Source: Actinobaculum sp. 313
Lineage (GTDB): Bacteria > Actinomycetota > Actinomycetes > Actinomycetales > Actinomycetaceae
Length of the DNA: 64,000 nucleotides
Assembly: GCF_003073475.1 (NCBI RefSeq)
Contig: NZ_CP029033.1
Span: 1,240,001-1,304,000 of the forward strand
Direction of reading: 5' to 3'
In this document: positions 16,877-26,804 of the stretch, one piece after another
Numbering within the stretch: position 1 is the first letter of the stretch
How the letters are laid out: each line of letters begins with the position of its first letter
The notes under the pieces: model-generated
Seen by the model: only the letters and a program-made list of their open reading frames with translations
What the model was told of the DNA's origin: nothing
Database searches by the model: none
Position numbers and translations under genes: made by a program

Positions 16877-17863
16877 ATGCGCCAAGAACTATCATCCACA
16901 CGGCCTATAAGGCCGACGCGTGCTTCGGTGCAGCTGCTGCGCGTAGCGGACAGCAGGCGTATTTCGCCCACCTTCCAGCGGCTCTCTTTCGCTCCGCACG
17001 AGGAGAGCTTCAATGAAGAGTTCGACTTCTTGGGTTTTGACCAGTGGTTTCGATTCTTCTTCTGGCCGCCGCTGCAAGAGAGAATGGAGCGCCGCGCGCA
17101 GACCGTCGGGCCGGTGGCGGGCAAACGCGGATCGGTTCGCGCGGACAGTCCTGCCATTCCCGCCTATAGCGCGAATGCCCGGGCAGGCAGAGGCAGTACC
17201 GCCTACGGGCCGCGTCGGCCCGGTCTGCCGCCTTTACCCTGGGGAGCCGCAGATGGGTGGTATCAGCGCTACCGCGCTCTGCCGGCGAAGAATCGGCCGA
17301 CGGTGCGCAATTACACCATTCGTGATGCTCGCCGTATATCCGGCACCTGGTATATCGATGTGGACTTCGCGATCCACCGCGCCCCTGACGGTCAGATTGA
17401 AGGGCGAGCTGCACGATGGGCGCGCCGAGCACAACGCGGTGAACTGGTGGGATTCCTCGACCAGGGCCGCATCTTTCGTTTCGATGGCGCCAAGGGACCG
17501 CTTCTTTTGGTCTCCGATGAGACGGGCCTACCCGGAATTGAGGGGATAGCGCGTTCGCTGCACGCGGGCGGTCACGTACCCGAAACCACGGCGATTATCG
17601 AGGTGCCAACCAGTGAAGATCGACGTGACATTTGGCTCGACGACGTGCTGTGGACAACGCGTCCTCGTGGGCAGGAAGTGGGCCAGAGCCTTCTCGCCCT
17701 ACTAGACCATATGCCCCTGAGCGGGTTCGAAGGAGCGTACATCGTCGGGGAAGCGTCCTTTGCACTGGCCGTGCGCAACCGTTGCCTAGACGCGGGAATG
17801 CCGCGCGAGAATATTGACTTTTGCGGCTACTGGCGCAAGGCCCAGTCGGCTGACTTCGAATAG
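16877..17863 (+). CDS. Siderophore-interacting protein (FAD-dependent ferric-siderophore reductase)
   Basis: A 328-residue SIP/ViuB-family flavoprotein that reduces ferric siderophores in the cytoplasm to release iron. ATG 16877 has GGAGG at a good distance. The FAD-binding signature RNYTIR lies near residue 145 ('RPTVRNYTIRDARR'), the NAD(P)H domain begins near 'LLLVSDETGLPGI', and the family C-terminal 'FCGYWRK' is present. A proline- and arginine-rich insertion of about 60 residues (around 70-130) separates the N-terminal strand region from the FAD motif and is longer than usual. Confidence 0.88.
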   Translation: MRQELSSTRPIRPTRASVQLLRVADSRRISPTFQRLSFAPHEESFNEEFDFLGFDQWFRFFFWPPLQERMERRAQTVGPVAGKRGSVRADSPAIPAYSANARAGRGSTAYGPRRPGLPPLPWGAADGWYQRYRALPAKNRPTVRNYTIRDARRISGTWYIDVDFAIHRAPDGQIEGRAARWARRAQRGELVGFLDQGRIFRFDGAKGPLLLVSDETGLPGIEGIARSLHAGGHVPETTAIIEVPTSEDRRDIWLDDVLWTTRPRGQEVGQSLLALLDHMPLSGFEGAYIVGEASFALAVRNRCLDAGMPRENIDFCGYWRKAQSADFE

Positions 17864-17950
17864 AGAATCTGCTTGAATGGAGGATCAGCCCAGCCGGAGC
17901 AAGACGCACGACCCAGATACCGGAGCAAACACGCACAACCGGAATGAGCG

Positions 17951-18391
17951 TCAGGTAAGCGAATGGATACTGGCAGGCACGAACTCGCCACAGCCGGTCT
18001 CCCGTAGCCCACCGCGCACGCGCTCCACCCCTGCATCCAGCTCCTCGCCGGATAGACCGTGCCGGGCGCGAGCGAATTGGATATCGGCTTCCGACAGCGC
18101 CGGGATCACATGCAGGTGCACGTGGGGCACTTCCAACCCGGCAATAATGACCATGGCGCGGGTTCCGGGAAATGCCTGTTCTTGGGCGCGGCCAATCCGC
18201 TGCGCGACAACGGCCAAATGGGAGAATGTCTTATCCGGCAGTTCCGTGAAGCGCGATACCTCCTGCCGGGGAACAACGAGCATGTGCCCATCGGCAATCG
18301 GCTCGTGGGTGCCGAACACTGCACAGACCTCATCGGCGTAAGCGAAACGGCCGGGGATATTTCCGGCGATGATCTCCGTAAACACACTCAT
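17951..18391 (-). CDS. HIT-family protein
   Basis: A 146-residue histidine-triad nucleotide hydrolase/transferase of the HINT type. The catalytic motif is HVHLHV in 'GLEVPHVHLHVIP', and the N-terminal 'SVFTEIIAGNIPGRFAYADE' and 'GHMLVVPRQEVSRF' are typical. These proteins hydrolyse AMP-lysine or similar phosphoramidates; the physiological substrate here is unknown. It converges with the SIP gene and is divergent from leuS. Confidence 0.93.
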   Translation of the reverse strand: MSVFTEIIAGNIPGRFAYADEVCAVFGTHEPIADGHMLVVPRQEVSRFTELPDKTFSHLAVVAQRIGRAQEQAFPGTRAMVIIAGLEVPHVHLHVIPALSEADIQFARARHGLSGEELDAGVERVRGGLRETGCGEFVPASIHSLT

Positions 18392-18591
18392 ATGTTGATC
18401 CTAGACCGTGGGCGCACTTACGCAACACGGGTTGTCCAGGCTGATCGCGTTGTGGTGTGGTGCGTTCGATGACGGGTACGAACAGCGACGGGCGATTCGC
18501 CTGGCATGAGTATGAGCAATCTAGCTGGAACGCAGGCGGGGTGGCGGGCCGTAGTGCGCTAGTCTTTTCTAGTACCGATTGAAGGAGAGTA

Positions 18592-21524
18592 ATGAGCGTA
18601 CAGGCCGATAGTGCCGAGAATACCCCGTTTCGCTATACCGCACGGCTGGCCAACGATATCGAAGAGCGCTGGCAGGAGCGGTGGGATAGCGCGGGCACCT
18701 TCCACGCGGCGAATCCCGTCGGTAAACTGGCCGACGGCGAGGTTCCGGCCGAGAAATTTTTCATTCTCGACATGTTCCCGTACCCTTCGGGCCGTGGACT
18801 ACACGTCGGCCACCCCTTGGGTTACATCGCCACCGACACCGTGGCGCGCTACCAGCGCATGAAGGGTAAGAACGTTCTCTACACGATGGGCTACGACGCC
18901 TTTGGCCTTCCGGCGGAGCAGTATGCGGTGCAGACGGGGCAGCATCCACGCATCACCACCGAGCAGAACGTGGCAAACATGCGGCGACAGCTGCACCGAA
19001 TTGGTCTGTCGCATGACACACGCCGTTCTTTCGCTACCATCGATGAAGATTACGTGCGCTGGACACAGTGGATTTTCCTGCAGATATTCAACTCCTGGTT
19101 CGATCCGCAGGCCGAGCGCCGCGACGGACGTGGAAAGGGAGCCGCTCGTCCCATTTCGGAGTTATGGGAGAAGCTGGCCGTTGGCGACGTCGCCGTGCCG
19201 GATGGGCGCGATTGGTCCACGCTGACGAAGGCCGAACGGCTAAAAGTGCTCGATTCCTTCCGGCTCGCTTACGTCTCCGAGGCGCCCGTCAATTGGTGTC
19301 CGGGCTTGGGAACGGTGCTGGCGAATGAGGAGGTCACTGCTGAAGGCCGATCAGAGCGTGGCAACTTCCCCGTCTTCAAGCGAAACCTGCGGCAGTGGAT
19401 GATGCGCATCACCGCTTACGCCGACCGTTTGGTCGATGATCTTGACACCATCGACTGGCCGGAAAAAGTGCGCCTCATGCAGCGCAACTGGATCGGTCGC
19501 TCCGATGGTGCAACCGTGCGTTTCGAGGTTCCCGGCACGGATTCGAGTGGTCTGGAGGTATACACCACGCGCCCGGATACGCTTTTCGGCGCAACTTTCA
19601 TGGTGGTGGCACCGGAACATCCGATTCTCGGTGGTTCGATGCCGGGTGCCTCCGACGACGCCGCGAAGCTCGCTGTGCCGAACAGTTGGCCGGAGGGCAC
19701 CCGCCAGGCGTGGACTGCGGGGTCCGCAAGTCCGGTTGAAGCCGTGGCCGCATATCGCGCCCAGGCCGCTTCCAAATCCGAAGTGGAGCGGGCCGACGAG
19801 GGCCGGTCGAAGACGGGAGTCTTCTCCGGGCTGTTCGGTATCAATCCGGTTAATGGAAAGCCGATTCCGATCTTCGTGGCGGACTACGTGCTGATGGGAT
19901 ACGGTACCGGCGCAATCATGGCGGTACCGGCGCACGATCAACGCGATTGGGACTTCGCGCATGCCTACGACCTTGACATCATCCGCACCATCGGCCCGGC
20001 CGACGATCCGTACGGTCCGGACCTGGATGAAGGCGCCTACGTGGACGACGGCGTCGCCGTTGATTCCGCCAATGAAGACATCAGCCTGAACGGGCTGGAC
20101 AAGGATGCCGCGAAGGCCACAATGACGGCGTGGTTGGAGTCGATCGGGAAAGGCTCCGCCACGGTTACCTACCGCCTGCGTGACTGGCTGTTCTCCCGCC
20201 AGCGGTACTGGGGTGAGCCGTTCCCGGTGGTGTGGGACGATGAGGGGAACGTGCACGCGCTCCCGGAATCCGCGCTGCCGGTCGAGCTGCCGGAAGTCAC
20301 CGACTATTCGCCGCGTACCTACGACGCCGACGATGCCGACTCCATGCCGGAGCCGCCGTTGGGACGTGCTCACGAATGGACGGAGATTGAGCTGGACCTC
20401 GGCGACGGCGTGAAGACCTATCACCGCGATACGAATACGATGCCGCAGTGGGCGGGATCGTGCTGGTACGAGTTGCGCTATCTCGATCCGGACAACGACG
20501 AGGCCTTTTGCGCCCCGGAGAACGAGAAGTACTGGATGGGACCGCGACGGGAGGCGGGTAACACCTCTGGCGGGCGGATCTCTATGTTGGTGGTGTGGAG
20601 CATGCCGTGCTGCATCTGCTCTACGCGCGTTTCTGGCACAAGGTACTATTCGACCTCGGTTATGTCAGTTCATCCGAGCCCTTCCACAAGCTGTTTAACC
20701 AGGGTTATGTGCAGGCGTATGCCTATACCGACTCGCGTGGCCAGTATGTTCCGGCCGACGAAGTCGAGGAGACCGTCTGCGACGACGGCGAGCCGTGCTT
20801 CACCTGGCAGGGGCAGCCGGTCAACCGCGAATACGGCAAGATGGGCAAGTCCCTGAAGAACGTTGTTACGCCGGATGCGATGTGTGAGGAATATGGAGCG
20901 GACACATTCCGCCTGTATGAAATGTCGATGGGACCACTCGATATGTCGCGACCGTGGGAAACGCGCGCCGTCGTCGGCTCCCAGCGCTTCCTGCAGCGGC
21001 TGTGGCGTAACGTAATCGACGAGGAGACCGGAGAGGTTACTGTAGGTGAGGAGGAGCCCGCAGCCGAGACGGCCCGTCTGCTGGCGCGTACCATCGCCGA
21101 TGTGACCGCTGAGTACGACGGTATGCGCATCAACACGGCGATTGCGAAGATGATTGTGCTGAACAATCATCTGACGGGGCTCGCTACGGTACCGCGGGTG
21201 GCAGCGGAGGCCCTGGTGCTGATGCTGGCACCGGTGGCGCCTCATATCGCTGAGGAACTGTGGGCTCGGTTGGGGCATGGGGAATCCTTGGCGCGTGAGC
21301 CATTCCCGGTGGTGACGGACGAGTCGTTGCTGGTTGACGATACGGTCATCTGCGTCGTTCAGGTCAAGGGCAAGGTCCGTGATCGCCTCGAGGTTCCGGC
21401 AGACATCGCCGAGGATGAGCTTGAGAAACTCGCTCTCGCATCCGAAAAGGTGCAGAAGTACCTCGACGGCGCACCGCGCAAGATGATTATCCGCGCGCCG
21501 AAGCTGGTCAATATCGTCCCGTAA
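18592..21524 (+). CDS. leuS: Leucyl-tRNA synthetase, reading frame broken once
   Basis: Class I leucyl-tRNA synthetase, essential for charging tRNA-Leu. HIGH-like '[15 protein letters not shown]', the editing domain (residues about 250-450, '[15 protein letters not shown]') and the KMSKS-type '[10 protein letters not shown]' are all present. The first frame covers 18592 to about 20574; homology then continues one base back ('[24 protein letters not shown]') from the GGG at 20572-20574 to the stop at 21524. Both halves are well conserved, and no second leuS appears, so a missing G in the assembly is more likely than a dead gene. Starts at ATG 18592 after GAAGGAGAG. Confidence 0.93.
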
Positions 21525-22076
21525 CGGGAGCACGCGGCGCTCTTACGGGCGATCTCGTTGGTTGAAGGGCGAATCGGGGCAGGCCGGTCACACCCGGCCC
21601 GCCTGAGGATCGTCCCCGTGCTCGGGGTGAGGCGCAGGCCGCCGCAAGAAGGGCGGCCGCCCGGGTGCGTCGGTGGACTTGCTCTGGACGCCACGGGTGA
21701 CATGCCGACCACGCGGGCTGCCGCCTAGTGCGTCTTGTTCTCGTCGTCACCGGTGACATGCCAACCACGCAGAGTGCCCCGAAGTGTGGCGGTGGGCCTC
21801 CCACGAGGGCCCTGATATCTCCACAGGCTGCGTTGTGTCGTTCTGATCCACAGGAGTGTGCGCGGGCCTCGCCCAGTAGAAGGCGGGACGGCAAGATCGA
21901 CGTATGCGACAGCCACCTCCTCGATCAATTGTTCCCCCTCGGCTCCCACGCCGAGGGTATTCCGCCGACGGCGAGGTACGGTACTCCGCCGATGCGAGCG
22001 GTGCGTCTTCTCGCGCACGGGATCCGTCCTCGCGCGGCGATGAGCACCCGCATCCGGGGACTTCAGCACATCTGAG
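21525..22076. other. leuS-comEA intergenic region with repeat, hairpin and a possible small ORF
   Basis: The region of 550 bases has no clear gene. GGTGACATGCCGACCACGC (21696-21714) and GGTGACATGCCAACCACGC (21752-21770) are near-identical and sit within a roughly 56-base imperfect tandem duplication. A strong hairpin CCCTCGGC-TCCCAC-GCCGAGGG spans 21936-21957. On the minus strand GTG 21949 opens 74 codons to 21725 with a protein-like middle (EQLIEEVAVAYVDLAV), unrecognised. I expected a DegV-type gene here from other actinobacteria and do not see one. Confidence 0.5.
21725..21949 (-). CDS. Possible small unknown protein
   Basis: This 74-codon minus-strand frame starts at GTG 21949, inside a hairpin, and stops at 21725. 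The middle (EEVAVAYVDLAVPPSTGRGP) looks more like protein than neighbouring frames; the C-terminus overlaps one copy of the local duplication. The frame remains open upstream through comEA on the other strand, so openness alone is weak evidence. No ribosome binding site is obvious. I do not recognise the family. Confidence 0.2.
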   Translation of the reverse strand: MGAEGEQLIEEVAVAYVDLAVPPSTGRGPRTLLWIRTTQRSLWRYQGPRGRPTATLRGTLRGWHVTGDDENKTH

Positions 22077-22990
22077 GTGCCGGATACGGATGCAGCTAGG
22101 CAGTGGAATGCGGTGTCGGAGCACGGCGAGGAATGGTTGGAGCCATCTGAACCGGGCCTGCCGAGGCGGCGGGGGCGGCACAGCGCTGCCAGCGCGCCAA
22201 GGCAGAATGCTCGCCCAGTCTCCGGCCCAGACCGCGGCGCACAGCGCAGCCTGGCCAGCCTAGCACTTGCATCCGGGACGGGTGAGGGCATTGCCGCACT
22301 GGCCGAGGGCCGCAGCAGGCCCCGCTGGAGGCTTGAAGGGGCGGCGTTACGCGCCCTGGTGGTCGCCCTGCTACTCGCTCTTCTCGGCACTGTGGCATGG
22401 TTGTCATCCCAGCAGCCTTCTACCTCCGCAACTGGTACCGGAGCATTACCGCAGGTGAGCACATCGGCAGGGGGTGGGCCATCGCCTGCGATGGTCGCAC
22501 CTCCTGCGTCCACGCCGCAGTCCTCTGGCAACTTCACAACTGGTTCCGACCAGTCCGTTGTGCATATCTCGGGTGCCGTGACAAGCCCCGGGTCTACACG
22601 GTGCCGACCAATTCGCGCGTAAACGACGTCGTCCAAATGGCCGGCGGGATGACACAGGATGCGGACCAAGCGGCCATCAACCTGGCGGCGCCGATCAGGG
22701 ACGGGGACCACGTACATATTGCCGCCGTCGGAGAGACGTCTGTTCCGGCTGCGGGTGGTTCCGGGGAACAGATACAGTCCGGGCAGGCGGGTGGGTCCGG
22801 TCTGGTCAATATCAACACGGCCACTGCGTCTGAGTTGCAGGAATTGCCGGGGATTGGCCCGGTGCTGGCCGATGCGATTGTGGCATGGAGGGAAGAAAAC
22901 GGCGGTTTCTCGGCCCCGGAGGAACTCATGGAGGTTTCGGGAATCGGCCAAGCCACCTTTGAGAAGTTACGTGATCACGTGGTGGTGTGA
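22077..22990 (+). CDS. comEA: ComEA-like DNA-binding competence protein, frameshifted
   Basis: Read across one break, this is a membrane-anchored ComEA: cytoplasmic N-terminus, one helix near residue 90 (ALVVALLLALLGTVAWL), a Ser/Thr/Pro linker, an SLBB domain (VVHISGAVTSPG / VYTVPTNSRVNDVVQMAGG) and a helix-hairpin-helix DNA-binding tail (LVNINTATASELQELPGIG). The frame moves back one base at GGG 22590-22592, exactly where the SLBB domain needs it. ComEA binds incoming DNA and passes it to ComEC, encoded next. A lost G in the assembly is the simplest cause. Confidence 0.85.
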
Positions 22991-23017
22991 AGGAAATGGT
23001 CGAGAAGGTGGCGCAGC

Positions 23018-25423
23018 ATGTGCCCGTTATGCACCATCGCTGCGGCGCATAGCTCTTACGCGGAGGCGCCAGGTGCGCAGAAACGGCGGCTCCCCATGCA
23101 GGATCTGCGGCTTGTACCGATTGCGGTCGGCGCCTTGGCAGGTGCGCTGTGCGGCCTGCGCCTTCCGCTTTCCAGCGGTGCCGCGCGAGCCGCATTGGCC
23201 CTTATCGCGGTGCTTGGACTTGTGGCCATAGTGGCCACAAAAGGTGCGGCACGAAGCGAGATCTCCACCGGAAGAGCCTGCATCACCGTCGTGTTGCTCA
23301 CCGTAGCGGTGACCAGTACATCCTGGATCATCAGCGCTTATCGCGCCGAGCTCGCCCACCCGGCAATTGTGGTTCGTGCAGCCCAGGAGCATCGGAGAGT
23401 AAGTATCGAAGGGACCATCGCGAGCCGCGTCTCATCCGCAACCGGCCCCTGGGACGACGGCGAATGCACCGCGGATGTCAGCCTGAAACGGGTCACCATT
23501 CGCTCCATAGTGTACCCCGTCTCCGAACAGGCCCGTGTGGTGGTTATCGGAGTGCCATGCGAGGCGATGACTGGTCAAGATCTGCGAGCGGTAGGGCCGC
23601 TCTCAACGGTCGAGGGGACTCGACGGCAGGTGGCGCGCCTACGTTCTTCGGACGCGGTGCTCAGCGGTGAGGGGCGTATGCGCGAAGCATTCGCACTGCG
23701 CGTCAAGGCAGCATTGGGCGATCTTCTGGCGGACAAGCCGACGCCGGTGCGCCAACTCGTGCCCGGCGTGGTGCTCGGCGACCGAGCACAGATGAACGCC
23801 AGTTTGCGTGACGCTATGCAAGTTGTCCAACTATCGCATCTCACGGCCGTCTCCGGTGCGCATGTTGCCGTCATAACCGGCACCTTTATCGCAATTCTCG
23901 GGAGGAGGAGGGCCGTCCTCAGCGCGGTTCTCAGCATGTTGGCGTTGTGTGGCCTCGTGATCCTGGTCGGAGGTCAGGCATCAGTGGTTCGCGCCGCACT
24001 GATGTCCGCACTCATATTTGTGGCGCTGGCGCTGGAGCGCCCTGCACAGGCTGTGGCAGCACTGTGCGTCTCCGTGATAGTTGGGGTACTTCTCAATCCG
24101 TGGTTGGCGACGAGCTACGGATTTCTCTTGTCGACAAGCGCGACGGCCGGCATTGTACTGGCGGGCAGTCCATTGGCCGCGTGGTTGGCCGAGCGCATAC
24201 CGCGCCTGGTAGCGGAGGCAATCGCCATTCCACTGACCGCGCAACTGGCATGCCTGCCGGTCCTTCTTCTATTTGCCGACAGCGGGTCGATATGGGGCGT
24301 TGTCGCGAACTGCCTGGTGGCGCCGGTTGTAGCGCCGCTGACGATCAGTGGAATGGCGTCGGCCCTGCTCGCCGTCTTCGTTCCCGCGCTGGCCTCACTG
24401 ATCCTGCTTCCGGCGCAGATGGCGAGTTGGTGGATCTGGCAGATTGCTACCTGCCTGGCCGGGTGGCCAGGCTCGGGTGTTCCACTGTGGATGGCGAGCC
24501 TCGGCAGCGTCCTGATAGTGGCTGGAGTGATGGGCTTAGTTCTCATCCTGCGGGGTGATTGGTGCGGGCGCCGTGGAGGAGGAGGTTCGCGTGTCGCCCT
24601 GGCAGTGGTAGTTCTGGGGGCTCTCGCGATCTGCATCCTAGTCGGTCAGCGGCGTACCCCCGGTGGGATTCCGTCCGATTGGACCGTCGTGCAGTGCGAT
24701 GTGGGCCAAGGGTCGGGGCTTATAGCACGCAGTCACGGCAGGACACTCATGATTGATGTCGGACCTGAGACTGACGCAGCTGCGCAGTGTCTCAAGCAAG
24801 CCGACGTCGAACATCTTGATCTGCTGGTGCTGTCACACGCCCACAGTGATCATATCGGCGGGTTAGCGGCAGTACTCGACCAGGCCGAAGTTGAACAGGT
24901 ATGGGTGTCGCCCAATACCGAACCCGCTGCGAATAGTGCGTGGGCGTTGCGGCAGTTGGAAGAAGCGGGAGTGCCGGTGTACACGGCCTCTGCCGGGACG
25001 CAATTGGAAGGAACGGATGGCATGGTGGCAGCCGCTGTGCTGTGGCCGCGTACGACGCGAGGAGGTGGGGAAGAGGCAGCCAACCACCAGTCGATTGCAC
25101 TCTGGATCGACGCGGTGGGTGGAGTGCTTGTTCTCTCGGACATGGACGAGTCCGCGCAGTCGACTCTAGCGAGGGACGCACCCGTGGTGACAACGGTTGT
25201 CGTTGCCCACCACGGTAGCGCCGACCAGTCGGCGCGTTTAGCTGATGTGCTCTCTGCACGTCTGGCGTTGGTGTCGGTGGGGGAGAACAGTTATGGGCAC
25301 CCATCGCAGCGAGTTCTTGAACTCTACGCGGAAAGCGACATTTATAGCACCAAAGACTGCGGAACGATCACGCTGGATGCCCGCGGTGGTGTTAGCTCGG
25401 CCTGTAGTGCGCCGATCGGCTGA
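23018..25423 (+). CDS. comEC: ComEC/Rec2 DNA-uptake channel protein
   Basis: An 801-residue polytopic protein forming the membrane channel for transforming DNA. It has an N-terminal OB-like soluble part between helices (to about residue 225), the Competence domain with the signature 'LSHLTAVSGAHVAVITG', eight or more helices, and a C-terminal metallo-beta-lactamase domain with SHAHSDHIGG (about residue 607) and 'VAHHGS'. Start uncertain: ATG 23018 gives the longest form; ATG 23096 begins directly before the first helix. Lies 27 bases after comEA. Confidence 0.92.
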   Translation: MCPLCTIAAAHSSYAEAPGAQKRRLPMQDLRLVPIAVGALAGALCGLRLPLSSGAARAALALIAVLGLVAIVATKGAARSEISTGRACITVVLLTVAVTSTSWIISAYRAELAHPAIVVRAAQEHRRVSIEGTIASRVSSATGPWDDGECTADVSLKRVTIRSIVYPVSEQARVVVIGVPCEAMTGQDLRAVGPLSTVEGTRRQVARLRSSDAVLSGEGRMREAFALRVKAALGDLLADKPTPVRQLVPGVVLGDRAQMNASLRDAMQVVQLSHLTAVSGAHVAVITGTFIAILGRRRAVLSAVLSMLALCGLVILVGGQASVVRAALMSALIFVALALERPAQAVAALCVSVIVGVLLNPWLATSYGFLLSTSATAGIVLAGSPLAAWLAERIPRLVAEAIAIPLTAQLACLPVLLLFADSGSIWGVVANCLVAPVVAPLTISGMASALLAVFVPALASLILLPAQMASWWIWQIATCLAGWPGSGVPLWMASLGSVLIVAGVMGLVLILRGDWCGRRGGGGSRVALAVVVLGALAICILVGQRRTPGGIPSDWTVVQCDVGQGSGLIARSHGRTLMIDVGPETDAAAQCLKQADVEHLDLLVLSHAHSDHIGGLAAVLDQAEVEQVWVSPNTEPAANSAWALRQLEEAGVPVYTASAGTQLEGTDGMVAAAVLWPRTTRGGGEEAANHQSIALWIDAVGGVLVLSDMDESAQSTLARDAPVVTTVVVAHHGSADQSARLADVLSARLALVSVGENSYGHPSQRVLELYAESDIYSTKDCGTITLDARGGVSSACSAPIG

Positions 25424-25495
25424 GCGCATCCGGCCTGGCCACCTTTGGAATCGACGCGTCGTGCCGTGGCGGAGGTTCGTGGGATACTTGCATAC

Positions 25496-26494
25496 ATGGC
25501 AGCACGTGCACGCCGCCCGAGTGGGCCACGCTGGGACCAGTTAGAGCTGGCACCGGTTGTTTTACTGACCGTGGGAGAACCAGCTCTTGGGGATCGCGCC
25601 CTCGCGCGTTTGAGTGCATTGGCACGCGCCCGAACTCCTAGTGTCGAGATCACGAAACTCGACGCGGCGGCATACGAGGCGGGGGCGCTGGCGCAACTGA
25701 CGAGCCCGTCACTATTCGGCGAGGATCGGATGATCGTGGTCCCGAATATGGAGAAGATGTCCGACGCCTTCTCGGCAGATGCCTTGAATTACCTCGACTC
25801 ACCGGAGCCCGACGTCGTTCTGGTTGTACGACACAACGGGGGCAACCGCGGTAGGAAGCTGCTCACCGCGATCACGGCCGGAGGTTTTCAACACAGCGAT
25901 ATTCCGCAGGTAAAGAACGATGCGGAGAAAGCCGAACTGGTGCGTAGTGAGGCTCGGCGGGCGCGTCGTCGTATGACCGAAGGTGCGGCACACGATCTCG
26001 TCGATGCACTCGGACGAGATATCCGCGAGCTTCTCGCGGCGGTTACGCAGCTCTTGGAAGATATCGACGGCACGATTGACGAGACCGCGGTGCACGAATA
26101 CTACCGCGGCCGAATCGAGGCCACGCCCTTCGCCGTGGCAGATGCCGTTGTCGCCGGTCAACACGGGCACGCCATCGCGCTCGCTCGGCATGCGATGGTT
26201 ACTGGCACCGCTCCGGTTCCAATTGTTGCCGCGATCACCACGAAACTCCGCTCCATGGCCCTGGTCCTCGCAATGCGCGGGCAGGCGCGCCCCGGCGAGG
26301 TGCGGCTAGCACCCTGGCAAATCGATAGGGCAAAAAAGGATTTGCGCGGGTGGAGCGGTGAGGCCCTCGCGCAAGCAATCCTCGTTGTGGCACAGGCTGA
26401 TGCGGAAGTAAAAGGAGCTTCGCGTGATGCCGCATTCGCGCTAGAGCGCGCAATCTTGCGGATTGGGGAGGCACGGCGAAACTCAGCACGATGA
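25496..26494 (+). CDS. holA: DNA polymerase III delta subunit
   Basis: A 332-residue HolA protein, the clamp-loader subunit that opens the beta clamp. ATG 25496 (MAARARRPSG) is preferred over an in-frame start 17 codons earlier. Family features are 'PVVLLTVGEPALGDRALARL', 'SPSLFGEDRMIVVPNMEKM', the AAA-like 'PDVVLVVRHNGGNRG' and 'DIRELLAAVTQLLEDI', then the C-terminal collar helices 'FALERAILRIGEARR'. The comEA-comEC-holA order is typical for actinobacteria. Confidence 0.92.
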   Translation: MAARARRPSGPRWDQLELAPVVLLTVGEPALGDRALARLSALARARTPSVEITKLDAAAYEAGALAQLTSPSLFGEDRMIVVPNMEKMSDAFSADALNYLDSPEPDVVLVVRHNGGNRGRKLLTAITAGGFQHSDIPQVKNDAEKAELVRSEARRARRRMTEGAAHDLVDALGRDIRELLAAVTQLLEDIDGTIDETAVHEYYRGRIEATPFAVADAVVAGQHGHAIALARHAMVTGTAPVPIVAAITTKLRSMALVLAMRGQARPGEVRLAPWQIDRAKKDLRGWSGEALAQAILVVAQADAEVKGASRDAAFALERAILRIGEARRNSAR

Positions 26495-26804
26495 CTCGTG
26501 GCGGATTCTGCGGGTCTCGATCTTTACTCTGATCGGAAGTCAGAGAACTGCCCTGTTTTCCGATGGCCAACGGTGCGAACACCAGCGGAGAAAACGGGGT
26601 GAATAATATCAGAAGCGTTGTCGACGTTTTGTCACAGGCGCATTGACGCAGCACTGTGGGTTGCCCGTGCTCATAGTGTGTTCCATAGGCGGCAATCCGG
26701 TAGGAATGCTGCTTATGTGGGACCTAAAGACTAAGATTGAGGCATGTGGGATTCACGACACCGTCGACATGATTCCACGCATAGAGGAATAACGAGGAGG
26801 CAAG
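26495..26804. other. holA-pntA intergenic region
   Basis: The 310 bases hold no gene. CCCTGTTTTCCG (26551-26562) and CGGAGAAAACGGGG (26585-26598) form a bulged hairpin that might end holA transcription, though no T-run follows. The segment directly before pntA contains a strong ribosome binding site, ACGAGGAGGCAAG. Confidence 0.4.

Noticed and set aside
15619-17157. A 512-codon minus-strand ORF
   Set aside because: It is antisense to the siderophore-binding lipoprotein gene and part of the SIP gene, with shadow-type composition and no domain.
19351-20424. A 357-codon minus-strand ORF in leuS
   Set aside because: It is antisense to the conserved leuS catalytic and editing domains; long antisense frames are common in high-GC genes.
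20560-20600. Programmed -1 frameshifting in leuS
   Set aside because: No X-XXY-YYZ slippery heptamer or evident downstream pseudoknot, and six other genes in the window show the same one-base break, which fits sequencing deletions better.
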